A program made the translations under genes and the position numbers. Positions 56,153-63,364 of a stretch of 64,000 nt of DNA are shown here, piece after piece (position 1 is the stretch's first letter; every line of letters starts with the position of its first letter). The notes below the pieces were generated by a model, which had not been told where the DNA came from, searched no databases, and was given only the letters and a program-made list of their open reading frames with translations. The stretch is from Bdellovibrionales bacterium (GTDB lineage Bacteria; Bdellovibrionota; UBA1018; CAIMNF01), in NCBI GenBank assembly GCA_947502835.1, contig CANNBJ010000001.1, forward strand, positions 310,001 to 374,000, in the 5' to 3' direction.

Positions 56153-56647
56153 ATGGCGAGATCCCTCGTGGTCCTTTTGATGTTGGTGTGTTGGCTTCAA
56201 GTCCGGGCCGGGGAATCCCTTTCGGTGCCTCTCCCGATGTTGCAGCCAAGCCCGACGCTGGTTCCGATCACGCGCGAGGAAAAGGGAAGGATCTATTCCG
56301 ACTTCAAGAAGAAACTCGCCGAAGAGGAAAGAGTCTTCGAGAGTCAGGAAAAAGCAAAGAGGCGTGATCTTGTGAAGATGCAGGGTTCCCGCAGGAAAGC
56401 ATGGCGGGAATCCGAGCGGCAGGCCCGCCGGGTTTTTTTTGAAGCCCACGCGAGTGGACCCGAGCGCAGGCAGTATGTCCAAGAGTTTGTGAAGCGGAAA
56501 AAAGAGTTCGATTCACAAGAGAGAAAAGAGTGGGTGGAGTTCCGGCAAAAACAGAGCGAGGAACGCAAAGCCTTCCGTTTGGATCGTCAGGAGCGCACTC
56601 GAAGGGTGAATGAGTCGCTGGACCAAAATTTGAAGCCGGAACTCTAG
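56153..56647 (+). CDS. Secreted highly charged coiled-coil protein
   Basis: 164 residues. Signal peptide ending near 'VRAG', then a long Arg/Lys/Glu-rich helix ('RKAWRESERQARRVFFE', 'VKRKKEFDSQERKEWVEFRQ'). No family. It lies 9 bases after the protease gene and is probably co-transcribed, perhaps as a partner or inhibitor (inference). Its stop overlaps the convergent queE stop in a CTAG. Confidence 0.65.
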   Translation: MARSLVVLLMLVCWLQVRAGESLSVPLPMLQPSPTLVPITREEKGRIYSDFKKKLAEEERVFESQEKAKRRDLVKMQGSRRKAWRESERQARRVFFEAHASGPERRQYVQEFVKRKKEFDSQERKEWVEFRQKQSEERKAFRLDRQERTRRVNESLDQNLKPEL

Positions 56648-57318
56648 ACTCCTTTGGTGTCAGGCCCCCAGAGGTATTTGTGCAGCTGGATTTGAAACCG
56701 CACCGGCAGCTTGTCTCGAAGAATCCACTCCGCAAGGTCCCGCGCGGGGACTCCTAGGGTTTTTCCGGGCGAGCCGGCTGCGGGCACAGCCGGGGAGAAC
56801 AGGATTTCGCAAGCGGGAAGGCTGCCGCTCTGGACTAGTTCCTTGGCCCAGTCGTAATCGGATGCCGAAGTGATCACGAACTTGATCTCGTCCCCGGGTT
56901 TCAGGAAGCAAAGGTTTTTGGAAAAGCCCCCCCGACACATTCCCGAGCCGGGGGTCTTGATGTCCATGATGATTCGGGCCAGAGGGGCTGCAGCTTCGAT
57001 CGAAACCTCGCCATGGGTTTCAATGGAGACAAGGTAGCCCTCCTTCTTCAAAAGCTTCAGAAAGGGAAGTGTTCCCCTTTGGAGCAAGGGCTCGCCTCCG
57101 GTAAGGAGCACGTGTTTGGCGCCTGTGTTTCTGACCCGCTTCAGGACGGAATCAAAATCCATCCGGGTTCCGCCTTTGAAGCTGTAGGCAGAATCGCAAT
57201 ACGTGCAGCGCAGATTGCATCCAGTAAGTCTGATGAAAGTGAAGGGAACGCCACTCAATGTGGTTTCGCCCTGGAGAGAGTGGAAGATTTCAGTAACGAG
57301 AAGTCCGTCAAAGGCCAT
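56644..57318 (-). CDS. queE: 7-carboxy-7-deazaguanine synthase
   Basis: 224 residues. Radical-SAM motif 'TGCNLRCTYCDSAYSF' (C-x3-C-x2-C form) at about residue 33, 'LLTGGEPLLQ', 'SIETHGE' and 'IMDIKTPGSGM'. It makes CDG for preQ0/queuosine, the modification inserted by tgt at 48.2 kb. No clear Shine-Dalgarno precedes the ATG. An intrinsic terminator on the same strand ends about 30 bases upstream. Confidence 0.93.
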   Translation of the reverse strand: MAFDGLLVTEIFHSLQGETTLSGVPFTFIRLTGCNLRCTYCDSAYSFKGGTRMDFDSVLKRVRNTGAKHVLLTGGEPLLQRGTLPFLKLLKKEGYLVSIETHGEVSIEAAAPLARIIMDIKTPGSGMCRGGFSKNLCFLKPGDEIKFVITSASDYDWAKELVQSGSLPACEILFSPAVPAAGSPGKTLGVPARDLAEWILRDKLPVRFQIQLHKYLWGPDTKGV

Positions 57319-57344
57319 GGGGTTGGAAAAGTAGCGCAGGCGCG

Positions 57345-57386
57345 CGAAAAGAGAAAGGCGCGAATGGGGCTCATTCCATTCGCGCC
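57345..57386 (-). terminator. Strong intrinsic terminator ending the GEMM RNA, upstream of queE
   Basis: An 11-bp perfect stem GGCGCGAATGG/CCATTCGCGCC with an 8-base loop (57357-57386) is followed on the minus strand by TTTCTCTTTT. It separates the riboswitch-bearing RNA from queE. Confidence 0.85.
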
Positions 57387-57403
57387 TCGTTGAAATGAAG
57401 AGA

Positions 57404-57465
57404 GGGTCCGTTGCTCCTGTTGATCTATCGGGGTGAATAGATGATCAGTTGCTGTATTGGGACCC
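57404..57465 (-). ncRNA. 3' stem-loop domain of the GEMM RNA
   Basis: GGGTCC (57465-57460) pairs with GGACCC (57409-57404). Inside, TGATC (57447-57443) pairs with GATCA (57425-57421). This makes a long interrupted hairpin between the aptamer and the terminator. It does not obviously compete with either, unlike a normal expression platform. Confidence 0.55.
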
Positions 57466-57497
57466 CCCTTGAAAGCTTTGAAGGCTTCCTCACCTTT

Positions 57498-57582
57498 GGC
57501 AGCCCAGCCGACTTGGGTCTTCGGGGTAAAAGACCTGTAGTCCCGTTGGTTTTGCGTCGCCGACGTTTCCGTCGGGTTGCCT
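57498..57582 (-). ncRNA. c-di-GMP-I (GEMM-I) riboswitch aptamer
   Basis: On the minus strand: P1 GGCA (57581-57578) pairs with TGCC (57501-57498). A 6-bp hairpin CCGACG-GAAA-CGTCGG (57575-57560) carries the GNRA tetraloop. Then comes the invariant GACGCAAA (57558-57551), and the receptor-arm start GGGACTA (57544-57538). The P3 arm is GACT/AGTC and GGTCTT/AAGACC, and the 3' junction is GGCTGGGCTGCC (57509-57498). These match the GEMM-I consensus order and spacing. The aptamer is likely to bind c-di-GMP; 3',3'-cGAMP cannot be ruled out by eye. It lies in the 469-base gap 57319-57787, which holds no protein gene. Confidence 0.85.
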
Positions 57583-57629
57583 TTTTCAAAGGGGGTATGG
57601 ATTTCCCGCCTCTTCACGAGCCCTACTCG

Positions 57630-57641
57630 TTAGGGCCCTAA
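57630..57641. promoter_or_regulatory. 12-bp perfect palindrome TTAGGGCCCTAA upstream of the aptamer
   Basis: It is followed on the minus strand by a small hairpin ACGAG-TAGGG-CTCGT. The pair lies 5' of the aptamer and could be part of the RNA's 5' structure or an operator shared with the divergent gene at 57788. Confidence 0.35.
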
Positions 57642-57787
57642 ACTTGTCATGAGATTCTTAATCTTCTTTAACCTCCGTTAAAGGAACTTCATACTTCTAT
57701 GATAACTCAATGCGTTACAAAGGCAATGGGGCTGACTATTTTTTTTATGAAAGTTTGGGATTTCGCTGTAAGTTCAATGGGATCTCA

Positions 57788-58894
57788 ATGCGCTATCCAC
57801 TACTTTCATTGATCAGTTTCTGTACACTCTTTTTCCCCCTTCGGGTGTGTGCGATCCAATCCTTTTCTCTTCAAAGTGAGCAGGACCTTGCGCTTACGCG
57901 GGCGCTTCCGGTGTATATCCAACATCGCATCGGGGATCTGAGCATCCAGGGATGGGTTCAGGATCGAATCCGGGTGGAGATGAAAATGAGGGTTTTGGCG
58001 GAAACCCGGGAACTCGCCGATCAGGAGTTTCGAAAGCTCGGGCTCATCAGTTTTGAGGGAAAGGATCGATTCGAGATCCGCGTCGGTCATTCCCAAGGTG
58101 TGGATCTTGTATCGAAGATGAGGGATCGCGCGCGAAATCCCGTTCAGGTGGATCTCTTGATCAAAGCACCCTACCGCAGCGATCTTTCGGTTGTTCTGGG
58201 TGAGGGCAGACGCATGAAACTCGAGCAATGGCGGGGCGGGGTCACCCTTTCCGGGAAAAACGACATTCTTTTTTTCAACGACCTTGAGCTGTCAGGAGAG
58301 CTTTCCGTCAACTGCCTGCAATGTGAGACCGATGTCAGGAACTCAACCCTTCGAGGAAGGATTTCGGCGGGTTCGAAGCCCGTCACCCTTTCGGGAGTGA
58401 ATGCGAAAGCCCTGAATATCGACGGGGGCAGTGAGGAAATCCGGATTGATCAATCTGCTGGAAAGCTCACGGTCCACACTCGCTCCGGAAGGCTTACAGT
58501 TTCAAGATTCAAAGGCGAGGTTCAGTTTCAGAGCGAGGAGGGGGGAGCCTATCTGAGCCAATACACGGGAGCTGCAGATGTCCATACGGGAAGCGGTCAG
58601 GTTGTGATCGACATGGATGAGGTTCGAGGCGGGCTGAATGTGGACACTGAAAAAAGCGACATACAAATAGGACTCCTGCCGGCTTTTCAGGGCGGGATCG
58701 ACCTGAAAAGCCTCCGGGGTGACGTGATTGTCCAGTTTCCGTACGAGTCTTCGAATGCATCTCACCTGAATCGGTATGGTCCCGCGTCTTCGGGGCAGGT
58801 CGATGGTTCGATCGGACGGAAGACACGCCCTCTGATTCACGCATATAGCAAGCAGGGGGGCGTGCGAATCATCCGGAAGGTTCCAGGGAGATGA
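57788..58894 (+). CDS. Exported adhesin-like beta-solenoid protein (DUF4097-like)
   Basis: 368 residues from the ATG at 57788; an in-frame ATG at 57710 would add 26 residues that do not look native. Signal peptide ends near 'RVCA'. The mature part has short repeating strands ('LSGVNAKALNIDGGSEEIRIDQSAG', 'LTVHTRSGRLTVSRFKGEVQFQSEEGG'), like DUF4097 putative-adhesin domains. Overlaps the next gene (GT9) by 4 bases (ATGA), so it belongs to the LPS operon. Confidence 0.68.
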   Translation: MRYPLLSLISFCTLFFPLRVCAIQSFSLQSEQDLALTRALPVYIQHRIGDLSIQGWVQDRIRVEMKMRVLAETRELADQEFRKLGLISFEGKDRFEIRVGHSQGVDLVSKMRDRARNPVQVDLLIKAPYRSDLSVVLGEGRRMKLEQWRGGVTLSGKNDILFFNDLELSGELSVNCLQCETDVRNSTLRGRISAGSKPVTLSGVNAKALNIDGGSEEIRIDQSAGKLTVHTRSGRLTVSRFKGEVQFQSEEGGAYLSQYTGAADVHTGSGQVVIDMDEVRGGLNVDTEKSDIQIGLLPAFQGGIDLKSLRGDVIVQFPYESSNASHLNRYGPASSGQVDGSIGRKTRPLIHAYSKQGGVRIIRKVPGR

Positions 58895-59928
58895 GAATTC
58901 TTGTTTTCCGGATGAGCAGCCTTGGCGATTTGATCCTCTCGACCGCATTTCTTGAGAATCTGCCCGAGGGGGCCTTGGTGGACTGGGTTGTTTCCTCGGA
59001 TTTCGCCTTCGTTCTTCGGGGGCATCCGAAGATCCGGAGCCTGGTGGTGTTCGATAAAAAGACCGGGCTCCCGGGATGGTTCCGGCTGATCCGGTCCTTG
59101 GCAAAGGAACCCTACGATTTCCGGGTTGACCTCCATCGCACCCTACGAACGAGGATGGCAGGGCTGATGTTTCCCCTTTTGGCAAGGGGGCATGCGCGAT
59201 CCGTTCAAAGTCTCTCGATTTCAAAACAAAGGTTCCGAACCTTCCTGGTCCTTCTTTTGAAACGATGGCTTCCGGAGGCGTGGAAGCCGACTCCTTACTG
59301 GGAGAGATTTGCGAGGATCGGGAGGATGATTTCGGGGAGCGAAGGAGCCTTGAGAAAGCCATCCTATCTTCCAATTCTCGAGAACTCGGGACTCCTCGAA
59401 GGGCAAGTTCTTGAATCGATCGGATTGCAGAAGGGGACTTATTTTTGCGTGATGCCCGCTTCCCGCTGGAAGTCCAAGGAATGGGATCCCCGCTCGTTTG
59501 CCGAGCTGTCAGAACGGCTGGGGAAAAGGGGACTCATCCCGGTTCTTCTCGGACGAGAAAAGGACGGCGCATGCATTGAAACCCGGAGGCATCTCCTTGA
59601 TTCCGGAATCTCCCACCGGAGCTTGCTTCAGGAGCCCGATTTTCGGGTGAGTGCGGTGATTCTCAAGAATTCCTCGTTTTTTGTCGGATGCGATACCGGC
59701 CTCTCCCATCTTGCAGAGGCGGTGGGAGGGAGAGCTCATGTTCTTTTCGGCCCCACCCGCCCTGAAATCGGCTTTGGGCCCTGCCGGGAAGGCAGTCGAT
59801 CCATCGGCACACGGATCGGATGTGCCCCGTGCTCAAAAAGCGGCAAGCATTGCTTCCGTTTTTGGAGTCCCCATGAGTGCATGAAAACCCTGCGCCCCGA
59901 AACGGTTGAGCGGGAGATTTTTTCATGA
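58891..59928 (+). CDS. Glycosyltransferase family 9 (LPS heptosyltransferase-like)
   Basis: 345 residues. N-terminal 'ILVFRMSSLGDLILSTAF', 'DLHRTLRT', 'VMPASRWKSKEWDPRSFAEL', and 'GCDTGLSHLAEAVGGRAHVLFGPTRPE' are GT9 hallmarks. It adds heptose to the LPS inner core at the inner membrane. Overlaps waaA by 4 bases. Confidence 0.92.
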   Translation: MRILVFRMSSLGDLILSTAFLENLPEGALVDWVVSSDFAFVLRGHPKIRSLVVFDKKTGLPGWFRLIRSLAKEPYDFRVDLHRTLRTRMAGLMFPLLARGHARSVQSLSISKQRFRTFLVLLLKRWLPEAWKPTPYWERFARIGRMISGSEGALRKPSYLPILENSGLLEGQVLESIGLQKGTYFCVMPASRWKSKEWDPRSFAELSERLGKRGLIPVLLGREKDGACIETRRHLLDSGISHRSLLQEPDFRVSAVILKNSSFFVGCDTGLSHLAEAVGGRAHVLFGPTRPEIGFGPCREGSRSIGTRIGCAPCSKSGKHCFRFWSPHECMKTLRPETVEREIFS

Positions 59929-61079
59929 CCGCATTGTTGGTGCGCATTCTGGATTTCTTGCAAACAGGATTTCCGCTTCATTGGTTTGGTGTAAGTGAGA
60001 CCCGTGTGCGTGGATTCCGGGACTCCGCCTGGAGGATGCTTCCGGGAGCCGAGGGCGGTTGCGTGTGGTTTCATGCATCGAGCCTGGGTGAGCTTGAAAT
60101 GCTTCGCCCCCTGATGGATGATTTTCTGGACCGGGGCCAGAAGGTCGGTGTCAGCGTATTTTCCGACTCCGCCCTCTCCGGACTTCTGGAACTTGCCGGA
60201 CGTTGCGTGTATGCCGGTCTTTCTCCCAACGAGGCGGCATGGGGGGAGCTGTTCCTTCACTTTCAGGTAAGGAAACTCATTTTGGCAAAGTATGATCTTT
60301 GGCCCGGAATGATCCGTTCCGCCGGCAGCCTTCGAATCCCGGTGCTTGTGATCAATGCGCGAGTGCGGAAATCGTTTCGACTGATGCAGTGCCTGTTTCT
60401 TTTTCAACGTCTTCCGGAGTTTCACCTCTTCGGAAGCTCCCCCATAGAGAACGGAGTTGTTTCCGGGATTCCCATTCGAAAAGGAATGGATCCAAGGTGG
60501 GAGCGGGTGTGCCGACGCATGGAGTCTGCCAGTCGTGAGACATCCCCGAGGGTCGTGGTCTGGAAGGAGCGGATCGCACGGCTTCCGCGACCGATTTGGA
60601 TGATCGGGAGTGCTTGGCCGGAGGATCTGGAGTGGTTGCTCCCGGCCTTGCGCGGGGCTGTGGGCGGAGTTGTGGTGGTTCCCCATTCCCTTGCCCCCTC
60701 GAATCTTGAGCGGATTCAAACCCTCTTGAGCCCGATTCCCGAAGAGAGGGTTTTGGTGATTCCTGAGATGGGAATTTTGGTTGAACTGTATGCGGAAGCC
60801 GATTTCGCATTTGTCGGGGGTGGATTCGGAAAGGGAATCCATTCGTTGATCGAACCTGCATCCTACGGAATTCCCGTGGCCTCCGGACCCGTTGGTGTTT
60901 CGAAGTTTCCCGAGGCAAAAGAGCTTTCAGACGCCGGCGTGTACTCCACTCTGGGATCGGATTCGGAAAGGATGGGGTGGTTTCATGATTCTGCCGGGAG
61001 AACCCGGGATTCCCGCTTTCTTTCTGAAAAACGGGCTCAGTATCGTGCGCTTCTTGAAGAGTGTCTCAGGATCCGATAG
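59925..61079 (+). CDS. waaA: 3-deoxy-D-manno-octulosonic acid (Kdo) transferase
   Basis: 384 residues. 'VWFHASSLGELEMLRPL' (catalytic Glu region), 'KYDLWPGMI', 'VINARV', and 'FVGGGFGKGIHSLIEPASYGIPVASGP' match WaaA/KdtA (GT30). The usual N-terminal membrane helix is short here. It transfers Kdo to lipid A precursor. With the GT9 gene, this shows an LPS-bearing outer membrane. Confidence 0.9.
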   Translation: MTALLVRILDFLQTGFPLHWFGVSETRVRGFRDSAWRMLPGAEGGCVWFHASSLGELEMLRPLMDDFLDRGQKVGVSVFSDSALSGLLELAGRCVYAGLSPNEAAWGELFLHFQVRKLILAKYDLWPGMIRSAGSLRIPVLVINARVRKSFRLMQCLFLFQRLPEFHLFGSSPIENGVVSGIPIRKGMDPRWERVCRRMESASRETSPRVVVWKERIARLPRPIWMIGSAWPEDLEWLLPALRGAVGGVVVVPHSLAPSNLERIQTLLSPIPEERVLVIPEMGILVELYAEADFAFVGGGFGKGIHSLIEPASYGIPVASGPVGVSKFPEAKELSDAGVYSTLGSDSERMGWFHDSAGRTRDSRFLSEKRAQYRALLEECLRIR

Positions 61080-61091
61080 GGTTTTGGTCTC

Positions 61092-62297
61092 ATGGAATTT
61101 TCAAGCCGTTATGACTTCGTCGTTTTCGGAGAACATCCAGCAGGTCTCTGGGCGGCACTCCGGCTCCTTGAGCTTGAAAAAAAGGTAATGGTTCTTCCCC
61201 TGGGGAACGAGTCCGGGATGAATGCCGTTCCCCGCGTGGTCCTTCGGGACTTCGACTGGAAGGATGCGGCGGATTCGGCGCGTGAATCCGGTCCCATCCA
61301 GATTCTCACACCCGAGAGGCGGTTTCGCGTCGGAACCACGACAGCGGACCTTGAGAGCGAGTTTGAGTTCCAATTCGGGTCCAAGCCCTCGAGCGAGGTT
61401 TCACCCGAGATCCTTCGGGGCTTGGCTTATCTTGCGCGCGGCGCTGAGAATGGACCTGTGTTTTCCGATGACTTTGGACTCTGGGCTCACCGTGCGTTGG
61501 ATACCGTCTACATTGAGAAAGAGCGTGGATTCCTTGTGCAAAAGATGCTCGGGGTTCTGCGTGACAAAGGGGCACACATTGCAAGAACGGGGCAGCTCAA
61601 GCAGATCTTCGTCGATAAGAAATGCCTCGTGGGTGTCCAGCTGGAAGGCGCAGCGCAAATGATTTCAGCGAGCGCAGGATTGATTTGTTCAAACTATGAT
61701 TCGGTAAAGGGCTTGATCAATGAGTCGCTTCCGTCGGGCTCCGAGCCGATCGGATGGAATTTTGAAATGGGGTTTGAATGTGCTGTTTCCGCTCTTCCGG
61801 AGGGGCTCTCCGGTCGGATGCTTTACATTCAGCCCGGAGCGCCGATTCTTGAGATTTTGCAACAGGTCCGGGGACAGTTCTTGCTCAGAACGCCCTTGCC
61901 GATTTCTCCTGAAAGTCTCGAGCGTTCCTTCCAGCGACGACTGTGCGAGCGGATGATCAAGGTGTGTGAGAGAATCATTCCCGATCTTGAATACAACCTC
62001 CGGAAGGTGGTCCCCGATCTTCGGGATCCGGAAAGAACCGAGTCTGTGGATCTGCCGAGAATTTTTCCTTTTCAGGATCCCCATCGGATCCCGCTCGGGA
62101 GGCTTTTCTACGGTTCCTCCCGAAGTCTGGGGCATCAGTCTCCGATTCAGAATCTCTTCATCGCAAGCGAAGAATCGCATCCGCGGGTTGGTTTGAGGGG
62201 GGCCTTTCAGGCCGCGGTTCAGGTGTTTGAGAGTCTGAATAAGCGGGATCAGGTGAATCATTACCTGAGCGCTTCGCATGTAAACGAATTTCATTAA
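61092..62297 (+). CDS. Degenerate FAD-dependent oxidoreductase-like protein
   Basis: 401 residues. The N-terminus 'DFVVFGEHPAGLWAALRLLELEKKVMVLP' has the shape of a Rossmann dinucleotide fold, but the GxGxxG loop is altered (GEHPAG). The C-terminal 'NLFIASEESHPRVGLRGAFQAAVQV' resembles the closing FAD element of amine-oxidase/phytoene-desaturase enzymes. FAD binding is doubtful. It follows waaA by 12 bases. Confidence 0.55.
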   Translation: MEFSSRYDFVVFGEHPAGLWAALRLLELEKKVMVLPLGNESGMNAVPRVVLRDFDWKDAADSARESGPIQILTPERRFRVGTTTADLESEFEFQFGSKPSSEVSPEILRGLAYLARGAENGPVFSDDFGLWAHRALDTVYIEKERGFLVQKMLGVLRDKGAHIARTGQLKQIFVDKKCLVGVQLEGAAQMISASAGLICSNYDSVKGLINESLPSGSEPIGWNFEMGFECAVSALPEGLSGRMLYIQPGAPILEILQQVRGQFLLRTPLPISPESLERSFQRRLCERMIKVCERIIPDLEYNLRKVVPDLRDPERTESVDLPRIFPFQDPHRIPLGRLFYGSSRSLGHQSPIQNLFIASEESHPRVGLRGAFQAAVQVFESLNKRDQVNHYLSASHVNEFH

Positions 62298-62322
62298 ATT
62301 TTTGTTGCGATGGTCCAGCACC

Positions 62323-62336
62323 CCGTGTATACACGG
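62323..62336. promoter_or_regulatory. 14-bp perfect palindrome CCGTGTATACACGG
   Basis: It lies 37 bases before the barrel gene start and 26 bases after the oxidoreductase-like stop. With flanking GGTC/GACC it could form a longer hairpin, but no T-run follows, so an operator is more likely than a terminator. Confidence 0.4.
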
Positions 62337-62372
62337 TGACCAAGGTTTTAGGGGTTTGAACCGGGGGTGTGC

Positions 62373-63338
62373 ATGAATCAGCAGAAATGGGTTGGTTTTT
62401 TCATTGGTTCTTTAGTTGCCTTGATCCTGATCAGCTTTAAGGGGCAGGCTGCCGAATCGAATGGTTCGGATTGGGGTGACCTCGGATATGCTCAGGCCAT
62501 CAATCCGGAAGTCGAATCGATCCCGTCTGTGGATGAGGAGCTCGCACAGAGAGAGTCATTGGAGCTCTCCCAGGCGGGGGTGGAAACCACTGAGTCGGGT
62601 TCAGAGATTCAATCCGAACCGATTCCACTGAAGACGATCAAACGCGACTCCGAGTCGAGACGCGATTTTACCAAGATCAGTACTGTGAAGAACACCTATG
62701 GGGTGCTGACCGAAGAACAGGCTCCCATCCGGTTTTTCGTATCTCCACAAGCCGGATTCGGTTCCGTACTGGGAACGGATGCGGCAAGCGTGCTCCCTCG
62801 ATACGCTCTGGGCGGTTCGATCGGGTTTCTGATTTCCGAGAACATCCGCCTGGAAGGTTCGTTTGTGGTTCAAGAGCAGGAGTTTTCGAATCTCAGGCTG
62901 AATGCCTTGGGGGGCGTACTTCCCTTCGGCTTTAGCCCCTCCTTGACCCTGCGACAGAATGTGTGGAGTGGTGGAGCAAAACTCTTCGTGTTGGGTCGGG
63001 AATCGCGGTTCAGGCCCTTTGTCGGGGGAGGCATGCATTGGTCGAGGGGGGCGCTGAACTATTCGCCCATGAATCTTCAGATCCTCTCAGGGCAGCCCCA
63101 GTTCGCAAGCGATTTCATCCTGAATCAATTCGGGGGATTTGGTGAAATCGGGGCGGAGATTGCAATCACCAGGGCCTTTGTGGCGCAGTTGAATTTCAAG
63201 CTGGCGGGCGTGATCACGAACACCTCAAATGATAAGAATTTAAACGCGGGGATCGATCCCGGGAAAAGCGATGTTGGAAACTCCGTGAGTCGCAGCGCGT
63301 CTTACTTACTCGGCGCAGGGGTGGGCATTTACTTCTAG
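62373..63338 (+). CDS. Outer-membrane beta-barrel protein
   Basis: 321 residues from the ATG at 62373 (a GTG lies two codons earlier). Signal peptide ends near 'GQAA'. A charged Glu/Ser-rich stretch (about 30-105) precedes an 8-to-10-strand barrel with 'FRPFVGGGMHWSRGALNY' and a terminal 'SYLLGAGVGIYF', a BamA-recognised C-terminus. Resembles OmpA/OmpW-type small barrels. Confidence 0.72.
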   Translation: MNQQKWVGFFIGSLVALILISFKGQAAESNGSDWGDLGYAQAINPEVESIPSVDEELAQRESLELSQAGVETTESGSEIQSEPIPLKTIKRDSESRRDFTKISTVKNTYGVLTEEQAPIRFFVSPQAGFGSVLGTDAASVLPRYALGGSIGFLISENIRLEGSFVVQEQEFSNLRLNALGGVLPFGFSPSLTLRQNVWSGGAKLFVLGRESRFRPFVGGGMHWSRGALNYSPMNLQILSGQPQFASDFILNQFGGFGEIGAEIAITRAFVAQLNFKLAGVITNTSNDKNLNAGIDPGKSDVGNSVSRSASYLLGAGVGIYF

Positions 63339-63364
63339 TCTTCTTTTTTCTAAGCTGAAGACCT

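Noticed and set aside
57255-57617. Minus-strand 120-codon frame over the GEMM RNA
   Set aside because: It runs through the aptamer, the terminator and into queE; the conserved RNA structure explains the sequence better.
57710-57787. Upstream ATG for the adhesin-like gene
   Set aside because: It would put 26 non-signal-like residues before a good signal peptide that starts at 57788.
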